A stretch of 14,047 nucleotides of DNA from Chloroflexota bacterium (GTDB taxonomy: Bacteria > Chloroflexota > Anaerolineae > Promineifilales > Promineifilaceae): positions 1 through 14,047 of the forward strand of contig JAJRTP010000239.1 of NCBI GenBank assembly GCA_024278255.1. The letters are read 5' to 3'. Position 1 is the stretch's first letter. Every line of letters begins with the position of its first letter. Positions 6,013 through 13,489 of this stretch are shown one piece after another. Position numbers and translations under genes: made by a program. Under the pieces are notes generated by a model. It saw nothing but the letters and a program-made list of their open reading frames with translations. It had not been told where the DNA came from and did not search any database.

Positions 6013-8151
6013 ATGTCAAAAAAATTGTTTATTGTTTTAGCTGCGTTTGCAGCCCTCGGTTTGGTTCTCGTCGCCTGTGGCGGCACTGCCGAACCAGAAG
6101 TAGTTGAAGTAACCCGCGTTGTTACCGAAACTGTTGTCGAAACTGTTGTAGAAGAAGGCCAGCCCGTAGAAGTTACCCGGATTGTTACTGAAACCATTGT
6201 GGAAACTGTTGTTCAGGAAGCTCCGGCAGAAGAAGCGGCCACCGGCGAATGCTGTGACAACTACACCATCGGTATCTTTGAAGACCCGCTGACCACCAAC
6301 TATTGGAGCTATCTTGGCCCTAACAACTCTGTCTGGACAGCCTATATTATGGATGGTGTTGCCACATCCTTGTATACCCTGTCTGACCAACGTTTTGATT
6401 TCGTACCTTCCCTGGCCAAAGACCTGCCTCCGGAACCGGTGGAAGAGGGTGATTTCTACACCATTACCGTCGAAATGCTGGAAGGTCCTGTCTGGAGCGA
6501 TGGCGAACCGATTACGGCTAACGATGTTGCTTTTACCGCAAATACTACTATTGAATTGGAACTTACCGGTAACTGGGCTTCCGCTTATGGGACGGCCGCG
6601 ACCAATCTTGACCACGTAGAAGTCGTTGATGATTATACCGTCAAATTCTTCTTCACTGAGATCCCCGGCCTGTCTCAATGGCAGTATGGTGTTGCTCAAA
6701 GTCCGATCTTACCGGAACACGTCTGGGCCGATACGGTTGCGGAAGCCAAAACTTTCATAGCTGATGTGACAGCCCCCGAAGTGGAGCGTCCTGAAGATTG
6801 TGAAGCCGAAGACCTGAGCGACGAGGCCAAAGCCGCTTGCGAAGAATGGGGTACATACGACGAAGCCTTTGAAAATGCTCGTGAGACCTTGTACGGGGCT
6901 GAAGCGCCCAGCAATGTTGCTGGCGGCGGTTACACCACGGATCAATTTGAAGCCGGTGCATTTGTACAGCGCGCCAAGAACCCCAACTATTTCTTCACAG
7001 GCGCCCAGATTGTGGAAACAGATGATGGGCAATGGGCCCAAACTCTGGCCGATGGCACAACCCGTACTGCTTACGGGGATGGCTCCGGCGAAGCTACGTT
7101 GGATTATGTAGGCGGTCCTTACAGCGAAAATGTTATCTTTTCCTTGTACGGTGACCAGAGCGCTGCTTTCCTGGCCCTGGCCAATGGCGAAGTGGATTAC
7201 GTTTTGAATCCCTTGAGTCTGGCTCGCGGTTTGCGTGAACAGGCCCAGCAAGGGGAAGGCGTTGTCACTTACACCAATCCCGATAACGGTCTGTTCTATC
7301 TGGCCTTCAATATGCGCAAAGAGCCATATTCCTTGCCTGAATTCCGTCAGGCCGTAGAATTGCTTACCGACAAAGAATTCGTAGCTGACAGCGTATTGCA
7401 AGGTTCCATTGACCCCACCTATTCCGTCGTACCTCCCGGCAATGTTTTCTGGTTCAACGATGAAGTGACCAGTGAAAGCGTTGGTATGAGCCGTAGCGCA
7501 CGTTTGAATGCCGCTATCGCCGTTCTGGAAGACGCCGGCTGGACATGGGATACAAAACCGGAATGGGATCAGGAAGATGAATCGGCTGAAAACGTAGTTC
7601 CGGGGACAGGTTTGCGTATGCCTAATGGCGAACTGATGCCCGAAACGACCATCCTTGGCCCTGGCCCCGCCTATGACCCGCAGCGTGCCAGCTTCAACCA
7701 ATGGATTTCCGAATGGCTGCGTGAACTGGGTATGCCGGTCCAATCCGAACTGACCGGTTTTAACACTATTCTCAACCCGGTATTCGTTGACGCCAACTTT
7801 GACATGTACATTCTGGGTTGGGGTCTGACGATCTACCCGGATTATCTCTGCGACTTCTTCGCCAGTTGGAACGATACAGCTACAACCGGTAATTACAACA
7901 CGCCTGGTTACAACAATGCTGAATATGATGCTTTGTGTGAAACCTTCATGGCCGAAACCAACATTCAAGAAGCTCAGACTCAGGCTAAAGAGTTGCAGGC
8001 CTTCCTGGCTAAAGACTTGCCTTATATGCCTTTGTTCAACCGGCAGTCCATTGACCTGATTAACAAGCGGGTACAGCTTCCTTACACCGATGTGCTTGGT
8101 GGTATTGCTGATGCCAATGGTATGCAGGTAGATGCTCAGGTACTCAAATAA
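6013..8151 (+). CDS. ABC transporter solute-binding lipoprotein, family 5 (operon DppA-like)
   Basis: A 712-residue SBP_bac_5 protein, larger than the usual 520-600. The signal MSKKLFIVLAAFAALGLVLVAC has a good lipobox with Cys22. Next comes a linker holding two 16-residue repeats, VEVTRVVTETVVETVV (31-46) and VEVTRIVTETIVETVV (52-67), a type common in Chloroflexota binding proteins. Binding-domain signatures are VWSDGEPITANDVAFTAN, YTVKFFFTEIPG and LPEFRQAVELLTDKEFVADSV. An acidic, Cys-containing insertion of about 40 residues near residues 255-295 may account for part of the extra length. Shine-Dalgarno GGAGG at 6002-6006 is well placed. It is first in a complete importer operon and so delivers substrate to the following permeases. 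Peptide, nickel or oligosaccharide ligands are all known in the family; sequence does not decide. No ACGGCCGT occurs in it. Confidence 0.92.
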   Translation: MSKKLFIVLAAFAALGLVLVACGGTAEPEVVEVTRVVTETVVETVVEEGQPVEVTRIVTETIVETVVQEAPAEEAATGECCDNYTIGIFEDPLTTNYWSYLGPNNSVWTAYIMDGVATSLYTLSDQRFDFVPSLAKDLPPEPVEEGDFYTITVEMLEGPVWSDGEPITANDVAFTANTTIELELTGNWASAYGTAATNLDHVEVVDDYTVKFFFTEIPGLSQWQYGVAQSPILPEHVWADTVAEAKTFIADVTAPEVERPEDCEAEDLSDEAKAACEEWGTYDEAFENARETLYGAEAPSNVAGGGYTTDQFEAGAFVQRAKNPNYFFTGAQIVETDDGQWAQTLADGTTRTAYGDGSGEATLDYVGGPYSENVIFSLYGDQSAAFLALANGEVDYVLNPLSLARGLREQAQQGEGVVTYTNPDNGLFYLAFNMRKEPYSLPEFRQAVELLTDKEFVADSVLQGSIDPTYSVVPPGNVFWFNDEVTSESVGMSRSARLNAAIAVLEDAGWTWDTKPEWDQEDESAENVVPGTGLRMPNGELMPETTILGPGPAYDPQRASFNQWISEWLRELGMPVQSELTGFNTILNPVFVDANFDMYILGWGLTIYPDYLCDFFASWNDTATTGNYNTPGYNNAEYDALCETFMAETNIQEAQTQAKELQAFLAKDLPYMPLFNRQSIDLINKRVQLPYTDVLGGIADANGMQVDAQVLK

Positions 8152-8193
8152 GTGCCTTCTCAAGTTTGTTTCTAAACTAAGAGGCTAAAAATG

Positions 8194-8239
8194 TCCTCCC
8201 GGAGATTGACCACAGTTCATATCTCCGGGAGGATGTTTT
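8194..8239 (+). terminator. Stem-loop between binding protein and permease genes (attenuator / mRNA stabiliser)
   Basis: TCCTCCCGGAGAT (8194-8206) and ATCTCCGGGAGGA (8221-8233) form a perfect 13-bp stem around a 14-nt loop, followed by TGTTTT. The short T-run and the permease gene 66 bp later fit partial termination or protection of the upstream mRNA. Either would keep the binding protein more abundant than the membrane components, as is common in ABC importer operons. Confidence 0.7.
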
Positions 8240-8252
8240 GGGTAACTTCTCA

Positions 8253-8286
8253 ACACGCATGACATACTTGCTTAAGCGTGTCATGC
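8253..8286 (+). promoter_or_regulatory. Second inverted repeat with two alternative pairings before the permease
   Basis: GCATGACA (8257-8264) and TGTCATGC (8279-8286) form 8-bp arms around a 14-nt loop. ACACGC (8253-8258) can instead pair with GCGTGT (8276-8281). The two foldings exclude each other and end 5 bp before the AAGGAG ribosome binding site (8292-8297). Confidence 0.4.
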
Positions 8287-8304
8287 TTCATAAGGAGCGT
8301 GAAT

Positions 8305-9456
8305 ATGTGGAGCTTTTTGGGTAGGCGCGTGGTACAAATGATCATCACTTTACTTTTGTTCCAGGCCGCCACTTTTTTCCTAATCGATGCGCAGCCGGGA
8401 GATGTTTCTGATCTTTTAACCGGTAATCCGCAAATCCCGCCCAGTGAACGCCAGCGGCTTAAGGAACAACTGGGATTAGACCGTCCCGTCCACGAACGTT
8501 TTGTCAAGTACATCCTCAACTTTTATCAAGGTGATTGGGGAGTTTCCTTTACCCAATATCCCCGGCCGGTGACAGATATTATTGCGGAACGGCTGCCCCG
8601 CACTTTAGTATTATTTTTGTCGGCGACTATTGTCTCGTTTTACGTGGGGTTTGTTTCCGGAAAGTACCTGGCCTGGCGACGCGGCGGATTTATTGAATAT
8701 GGGTCTACCATAGGTGGCGTTGCCCTGTATACAGTATTTACACCCTGGTTTGCCTTAATGATGATCTGGCTTTTTGCGGTTACTTTAGGCTGGTTCCCGG
8801 CTGGAAAGTTTTTGAGTCCTATCAAATGGATTGGCGCCCCCGTTGATGCCAATACCGTTTTTATTCGCATGATTTGGACGACAATTTTGGCCTCACTCGT
8901 GGCGTTGGCTGGATATTGGTTCTCCAACCGTGTGGAACAGCGCTATCGTACGTTAATCCGCTTGCTGACGTTGCTGTTAGCCATGGCCGGACTGATTGCT
9001 TACTGGTACTTTAGCGGTCTGGGTGAATTTGCCTGGGATATTGCCAAACATATGGTTTTACCCATTCTCACAGTGACTTTAATTGCCTTTGGCGGTACGA
9101 TGCTGCTTACTCGTACCAGTATGCTGGAGACCTTGCGCGAAGATTACATTCTGACTGCTCGTGCCAAAGGTCTATCCCAAAAACAAATACGGGACAAACA
9201 TGCAGCCCGTAATGCTTTACTGCCTGTATGGACCAGCCTGGTCTTTGCCATTGGTTTTGCTGTCAGTGGGGGCATTGTCACGGAAAGTATCTTTTCCTGG
9301 CCCGGCATTGGTTTGACATTGTTAAACGCTTCTCTCACTGAAGATATTCCGCTGGCTATGGGGACATTGACAATTATTGGTGTCATGGTACTGGTCAGCC
9401 ATCTGATAGCTGATATTGGGTATGCTTTCCTTGACCCACGCATTCGCGTTCACTAA
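8305..9456 (+). CDS. ABC transporter permease, DppB/OppB family, with extra membrane segments
   Basis: A 383-residue inner-membrane permease of the peptide/nickel importer family. The N-terminal segment RRVVQMIITLLLFQAATFFL and the following QPGD are typical of DppB, as are the EAA cytoplasmic loop DYILTARAKGLS (280-291), where the ATPase docks, and the C-terminal end DPRIRVH. The frame is open from 8278, but the ATG at 8305 is chosen because AAGGAG (8292-8297) is correctly spaced and the product then begins MWSFLGRR like other DppB proteins. Most family members have about 305-340 residues. Here residues of about 181-248 form an insertion before the conserved MVLPILTVTLIAFGG helix and contain two extra hydrophobic stretches (WTTILASLVALAGYWF and LLTLLLAMAGLIAYWYF). 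It pairs with the next gene to form the channel. Confidence 0.92.
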   Translation: MWSFLGRRVVQMIITLLLFQAATFFLIDAQPGDVSDLLTGNPQIPPSERQRLKEQLGLDRPVHERFVKYILNFYQGDWGVSFTQYPRPVTDIIAERLPRTLVLFLSATIVSFYVGFVSGKYLAWRRGGFIEYGSTIGGVALYTVFTPWFALMMIWLFAVTLGWFPAGKFLSPIKWIGAPVDANTVFIRMIWTTILASLVALAGYWFSNRVEQRYRTLIRLLTLLLAMAGLIAYWYFSGLGEFAWDIAKHMVLPILTVTLIAFGGTMLLTRTSMLETLREDYILTARAKGLSQKQIRDKHAARNALLPVWTSLVFAIGFAVSGGIVTESIFSWPGIGLTLLNASLTEDIPLAMGTLTIIGVMVLVSHLIADIGYAFLDPRIRVH

Positions 9457-9473
9457 TAAACATAGGTTTGTAG

Positions 9474-9494
9474 AACGATTTGTCAAATCGTTTT
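9474..9494 (+). repeat. Short hairpin between the two permease genes
   Basis: AACGATTT (9474-9481) and AAATCGTT (9485-9492) form an 8-bp A/T-rich stem with a 3-nt loop and a short T-run. It could act as a weak attenuator inside the operon or be incidental; the downstream permease has its own GGAG ribosome binding site. Confidence 0.4.
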
Positions 9495-9544
9495 ATAGGT
9501 GATTGAACAAATTGCCTAACAATCTCTATGACACGGAGTAAATT

Positions 9545-10507
9545 ATGACAAATTCTAGCGCAACATCTCCCGTGAGTGTTAAACATGACCCTATGTGGCG
9601 TATCCGTCTGCGTCTGTTGGGTAAAAGTGTACGTACTAACTGGAGCCTCTTTGTAGAAAACAAGGTGGGTGTTATTGGTTTGGGCGTTATTATTTTCTTT
9701 GGTTTGTTTGCTTTAGCCCACCCCATTATGATGAATACGGTTTGGTCGGAAGAAAAATCAGTGTATGATCCGATTGGTGGGCATGACAGCACGATTGCCT
9801 TTCATCCCGCGCCCCCTTCAGCCCGGCATTGGCTGGGAACCGACGCCAGAGGTACCGATATTTTGAGCCAGCTCATGTATAGTACCCGGTTTGAATTTGC
9901 TTTGGGTGTCATGGCCGCAGTTGTGACAGTGACTATTGCCACCACGATTGGTGCTTTGGCCGCTTATTTTGGCGGTATATTGGATACATTATTAATGCGT
10001 CTGGTAGATTTGGTGATCATGGTGCCCGGATTGGCTATTCTCATTGTTCTTAGCGCTCTGACAGAAGTAGGTATTCTGGAGTTAGCCATATTTATTGGCA
10101 TATTGTCCGGGTTTGGCGGAACAGCTATTGTCATTAAATCACAGGGGTTGGGCATCAAGGTAAAGCCGTATATTGAGGCTGCCCGTGTAGCCGGCGGCGG
10201 CAGTGGGCATATCATTATGAAGCACATGATACCCAATCTTATGCCTATTGCTTTACTGTACATGATGTTTGTGGTGACCGGGGCTATCTTTACAGAAGCT
10301 GTTCTCTCCTTTTTTGGACTGACGGAAATTCCTATGAGTTGGGGCATTATGATCAACCTGACGTCAAACTTTGGCTATCTACTACGGTTTGACACATGGT
10401 GGTTGATTTTCCCGGCCAGTTTGGCGATTACATCGCTGTGTGCTGCGTTTTATCTCGTGGGTCGCGCTTTGGATGAGGTAGTAAACCCCAGGTTGAGAAG
10501 ACGGTGA
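9545..10507 (+). CDS. ABC transporter permease, DppC/OppC family
   Basis: A 320-residue second permease subunit. Family features are the N-terminal cytoplasmic tail followed by NKVGVIGLGVIIFFGLFAL, the periplasmic HWLGTDARGTDILSQLMYSTR signature (DppC/OppC consensus G-T-D-x-x-G-R-D) and the EAA loop YIEAARVAGGG (209-219) followed by KHMIPNLMPI. Length matches the family. The ATG at 9545 follows a GGAG. It follows the DppB-like gene by 88 bp and precedes both ATPase genes, as in a standard dppABCDF order. Conserved AA and G residues of the EAA loop are present, so it should couple to the ATPases normally. No ACGGCCGT octamers occur in this gene. Confidence 0.94.
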   Translation: MTNSSATSPVSVKHDPMWRIRLRLLGKSVRTNWSLFVENKVGVIGLGVIIFFGLFALAHPIMMNTVWSEEKSVYDPIGGHDSTIAFHPAPPSARHWLGTDARGTDILSQLMYSTRFEFALGVMAAVVTVTIATTIGALAAYFGGILDTLLMRLVDLVIMVPGLAILIVLSALTEVGILELAIFIGILSGFGGTAIVIKSQGLGIKVKPYIEAARVAGGGSGHIIMKHMIPNLMPIALLYMMFVVTGAIFTEAVLSFFGLTEIPMSWGIMINLTSNFGYLLRFDTWWLIFPASLAITSLCAAFYLVGRALDEVVNPRLRRR

Positions 10508-10508
10508 T

Positions 10509-10574
10509 CAGTATTCAGTACTCAGTATTCAGTTTTCCGCACACCGAAAACTGAATACTGAGTACTGAAAACTG
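10509..10574 (+). repeat. Long hairpin of heptamer repeats (TCAGTAY-type) inside the operon
   Basis: Left arm: TCAGTAT, TCAGTAC, TCAGTAT, TCAGTTT (10508-10535). Right arm: the same heptamers on the opposite strand (10546-10574). The arms 10509-10537 and 10546-10574 pair at 28 of 29 positions around an 8-nt loop, CGCACACC. It begins right after the DppC-like stop codon. There is no T-run on the + strand, so it should act as an mRNA structure rather than a terminator. The sequence differs from the hairpin at 2690-2750 but has the same 7-bp period and layout. Confidence 0.92.
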
Positions 10575-10603
10575 GCAATTTTGAAGAAAAGGAAGATTAC
10601 TAC

Positions 10604-11575
10604 ATGGCAAATGTACTGTTGAATGTTGAAAATTTAACGATGCACTACACTACCCGTAAAGGGGATGTGTCGGCTGTGGATGATGTCTCTTTTCATTTGA
10701 AAGAGGGTGAATCTATTGGCCTGGTTGGCGAGTCTGGTTGCGGTAAGACGTCAGTGGCCTTGTCATTGCTCAAATTATTACCGGACAATGCAGAAATTAA
10801 GGGTGGGCATATCTGGCTGCAGGATTTAGATCTGGTACCGCTCACGGAAAAAGAAATGAACAAAGTGCGCTGGGACCGGATTTCTATGGTCTTCCAGGCT
10901 GCCATGAATGCCCTTAATCCAGTTTATCGGGTAGAAGATCAAATTACCGAGGCGCTGGAGCATTGCTGGGGCAGGGTTTCTCAGGAGCAGGCACGGGAAC
11001 GTATTGCCCAGCTTTTTGAAATGGTGGGGCTGGACCCGGCTTTAATGAACCGTTATCCACATGAGTTTAGCGGGGGTATGCGCCAGCGAGCTATCATTGC
11101 TATGGCATTGGCGTGCAACCCGGATATTATCATCGCAGATGAACCCACTACGGCTTTGGATGTGATTGTACAGGATCATATCTTGCAGGAGTTGAAGAAC
11201 GTTCAGCATAAGCTGGGTATGAGTATGATTTATATCTCACATGATATTGCGGTGATTGCTGAGGTGAGTGACCGTATTGGGGTTATGTATGCCGGCCGTA
11301 TGGCAGAAATGGCGTCAGCGTTGGATATCTTCAAAAGGCCGCAGCATCCTTACACAGTGGCTCTGATGTCGGCTTTTCCCAGTATTAAGGGGGAGAAGAC
11401 TGAGTTGGTTATCGTGGCCGGTGAACCGCCTGATTTGCTTTTCCCACCGTCAGGCTGCCGTTTCCATCCGCGATGTTCTTATGCAACGGAAATATGCAGA
11501 CAAGAACAACCTCCGTTTGAAAACAAAGGCGGTGAACATTATGTTGCTTGTTGGAATCCGGTGGAGGTAAGCTGA
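10604..11575 (+). CDS. ABC transporter ATP-binding protein, DppD/OppD family
   Basis: A 323-residue cytoplasmic ATPase subunit. Walker A is GESGCGKT (42-49), the Q-loop glutamine is Q98, the signature is SGGM (156-159), Walker B is DIIIADEP with D179 and E180, and the H-loop histidine is H213 in YISHD. The C-terminal oligopeptide-transporter tail (oligo_HPY) has four cysteines, C285-x5-C291-x6-C298-x17-C316. This pattern has been linked to an Fe-S cluster in some family members; that is family knowledge and was not tested here. AAGGAAG precedes the ATG. The stop overlaps the next ATPase start by one base (TGATG), so the two are translationally coupled and probably form the heterodimeric motor. 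Confidence 0.95.
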   Translation: MANVLLNVENLTMHYTTRKGDVSAVDDVSFHLKEGESIGLVGESGCGKTSVALSLLKLLPDNAEIKGGHIWLQDLDLVPLTEKEMNKVRWDRISMVFQAAMNALNPVYRVEDQITEALEHCWGRVSQEQARERIAQLFEMVGLDPALMNRYPHEFSGGMRQRAIIAMALACNPDIIIADEPTTALDVIVQDHILQELKNVQHKLGMSMIYISHDIAVIAEVSDRIGVMYAGRMAEMASALDIFKRPQHPYTVALMSAFPSIKGEKTELVIVAGEPPDLLFPPSGCRFHPRCSYATEICRQEQPPFENKGGEHYVACWNPVEVS

Positions 11576-12570
11576 TGGCCAATACATTAGTTGAAGTACA
11601 GAATTTGACCAAATTGTTCCCGGTTGGCGGAGGTATTTTTAGACGGACGAATAGTTTTATTCATGCTGTAGACGGCCTTTCTTTTGCCATTGCCGAGGGT
11701 GAGTCGTTGAGCCTGGTTGGGGAATCCGGTTGTGGTAAAACGACAACGGGTAAGCTGATGGTGCGTTTGTATGAACCGACAGACGGCCGTATCCTCCTGC
11801 GTACTGATGAAGTCGGCGGCACAATGGAAGATGTATCCCACGTCAAAGGTCGGGACATGAAAGGGTTCCGTAAGCGTGTGCAAATGATCTTCCAGGACCC
11901 CTTCGAGTCCATCAACCCGCGCCTGACCATCTATGATACGATAGCCGAACCTTTGGTAGTGCAGGGTATTGGCACCCCAGCAGAACGGGAAGACCGGGTA
12001 GCCAATCTACTGGAAACAGTAGGGGTAACGCCGGCGACCAGCTTTATGTTCCGCTTTCCTCACGAACTTTCCGGCGGGCAGCGGCAGCGAGTAGCTATTG
12101 CCCGCGCCCTGGTGGTGGAGCCGGACTTTGTTGTGGCTGACGAGCCGACTTCTATGCTGGATGTGTCTATCCGCACCGGTGTAATGAATCTGATGACCGA
12201 ACTGGCCGATGAATACGGCGTCAGCTACCTGTATATTACGCACGATCTGGCGGTGGCCCGTTACATGACCAATAATCTGGCCGTGATGTATCTGGGCAAA
12301 ATTGTGGAAAGGGGTGAGACGGAAGAGGTGTTGATGCACCCGCAACACCCTTACACGCAGGCTTTGATTTCGGCCGTACCAGTGCCTGATCCCGCCTACC
12401 AACGTGAAGCCATTCCCATCAAAGGCAGTGTGAGTGCCCCCATTGACCCGCCGCCGATGTGCCGTTTTTACGCGCGCTGCCCTATTGCCGACCAGTTCTG
12501 CAAAGATAATCCGCATCCACCGCTGGAAGATAAGGGCGGTGGACATTTTGTGGCCTGTTACAAAGTGTAA
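11575..12570 (+). CDS. ABC transporter ATP-binding protein, DppF/OppF family
   Basis: A 331-residue ATPase partner of the preceding protein. Walker A is GESGCGKT (49-56), the signature is SGGQ (166-169), Walker B is DFVVADEP with D189 and E190, the D-loop is SMLD (193-196) and the switch histidine is H223 in YITHD. The oligo_HPY tail carries C296-x5-C302-x6-C309-x18-C328. The frame is open from 11548, but the ATG at 11575 is chosen because GGAGG at 11563-11567 is 7 nt before it, it makes the TGATG overlap, and MANTLVEVQNL aligns with the neighbouring ATPase. One ACGGCCGT (11783-11790) lies inside, the only one in the operon's coding part. It is the last operon gene, followed by a strong terminator. 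Confidence 0.95.
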   Translation: MANTLVEVQNLTKLFPVGGGIFRRTNSFIHAVDGLSFAIAEGESLSLVGESGCGKTTTGKLMVRLYEPTDGRILLRTDEVGGTMEDVSHVKGRDMKGFRKRVQMIFQDPFESINPRLTIYDTIAEPLVVQGIGTPAEREDRVANLLETVGVTPATSFMFRFPHELSGGQRQRVAIARALVVEPDFVVADEPTSMLDVSIRTGVMNLMTELADEYGVSYLYITHDLAVARYMTNNLAVMYLGKIVERGETEEVLMHPQHPYTQALISAVPVPDPAYQREAIPIKGSVSAPIDPPPMCRFYARCPIADQFCKDNPHPPLEDKGGGHFVACYKV

Positions 12571-12586
12571 TCAATGATTATTGCGG

Positions 12587-12622
12587 AAGCGCTGCTTTCT
12601 CCAGGAAAGCAGCGCTTTTTTT
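12587..12622 (+). terminator. Strong intrinsic terminator of the ABC operon
   Basis: AAGCGCTGCTTTC (12587-12599) and GAAAGCAGCGCTT (12605-12617) form a perfect 13-bp GC-rich stem with a 5-nt loop (TCCAG). An unbroken run of seven T (12616-12622) follows. It lies between the convergent ends of the operon and the - strand hydrolase gene and ends on the hydrolase stop codon. The opposite strand lacks a T-run, so it should work mainly for the operon. Confidence 0.93.
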
Positions 12623-13439
12623 ATTGCCTGGTGTGGGAGAGGAACCAATCGTATAGTTCCGGGTCGCGGTAGGCGCGGGTGAAGGTTTGCAGATGTCCGG
12701 TATCCGGATAAAGCGTCCATTTGACGTCTCCATCACAGGAATCCCGGAGCGTGCGGGCGTAGAGTTCTGATGCTTTGGGGTCAGAGATGAGGTCTTGTGC
12801 GCCGTGGATGGCCCAAATGGGCGTCTCTTTGAGGATGCACAACGTTTCCAATGGCGGCATAGTCTCCGTGCGGTAGCCGCTGCCGGAGATGGAGGCAACT
12901 GCGGCAAACTTTTCCGGGTAGCCGGTAGCCATATACCAGGCGCCATAACCACCCATGCTCAAGCCGGTCAGGTATATGCGATCTGTATCTACCGGATAGG
13001 TCTCCGCCACATCGTCAATGACGGCATTAAGCAGGACGGGCATATCGCCGCTCCACCAGGTGTTGCCGGGCAAAGCCTGGGGCGAGATGACGATGAAGGG
13101 AAACGCTTCCGGCTGATCGCCTTTGTACAGCACTTCGGGCAGGCCGGATTGCATCATCCAGGCAGAGTCGTTTTCACCGGCATCGTAGCCGGAGCCGTGC
13201 AGGAAAACGATGAGGGGCCATTCCTTGTCCGGGTCCGCGCCGTAGCCTTCGGGGAGATAGAGTAGATAGGGCATGTCGCTGTGGGTGGGGTTGACGCCTT
13301 CGGCCAGTTGGGTGATGTCGTAAGCGGCCTGTAATTGCACACCTGTCTGGTATTGCACGGCCGTTTCCTCTTCTTTCACGCTGCCACACGCAGCCAGAAT
13401 GATCGCCAGAATTATGAAGGTGGTAATGCGCCAGTTCAT
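12621..13439 (-). CDS. Alpha/beta hydrolase lipoprotein (putative esterase)
   Basis: A 272-residue exported hydrolase. The N-terminus MNWRITTFIILAIILAAC is a lipoprotein signal with Cys18 in the lipobox, so the enzyme should be anchored outside the cytoplasmic membrane. The catalytic domain has the oxyanion-hole segment VFLHGSGYDAG (78-88), the nucleophile elbow GLSMGG with Ser161, the acid Asp216 in IHGAQDLIS and His249 in PDTGHLQ. The layout resembles the phospholipase/carboxylesterase, PHB-depolymerase and LpqC-like group often annotated as putative esterase or 'prolyl oligopeptidase family'. The substrate is unknown. GGAG lies 7 nt before the ATG. It follows a small lipoprotein gene on the same strand, separated by 50 bp with a perfect palindrome. 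One ACGGCCGT (13357-13364) lies inside. Confidence 0.9.
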   Translation of the reverse strand: MNWRITTFIILAIILAACGSVKEEETAVQYQTGVQLQAAYDITQLAEGVNPTHSDMPYLLYLPEGYGADPDKEWPLIVFLHGSGYDAGENDSAWMMQSGLPEVLYKGDQPEAFPFIVISPQALPGNTWWSGDMPVLLNAVIDDVAETYPVDTDRIYLTGLSMGGYGAWYMATGYPEKFAAVASISGSGYRTETMPPLETLCILKETPIWAIHGAQDLISDPKASELYARTLRDSCDGDVKWTLYPDTGHLQTFTRAYRDPELYDWFLSHTRQ

Positions 13440-13452
13440 ACTGTTACTCCGT

Positions 13453-13487
13453 TAAGTGACAGGCACTTTCAAAGTGCCTGTCACTTA
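13453..13487 (-). repeat. Perfect 35-bp palindrome (REP-like, GTGACAGGCAC core)
   Basis: Arms of 17 bp (TAAGTGACAGGCACTTT at 13453-13469 and its exact complement at 13471-13487) flank a single central C. It fills the gap between the two - strand lipoprotein genes. No T-run follows on either strand, so it looks like a dispersed REP-type palindrome or an mRNA-stabilising element rather than a terminator. Confidence 0.9.
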
Positions 13488-13489
13488 TG

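Noticed and set aside
6709..8163. A 484-codon open frame antisense to the operon binding protein
   Set aside because: The sense strand has a lipobox, family motifs and a good ribosome binding site; the antisense product matches nothing I know.
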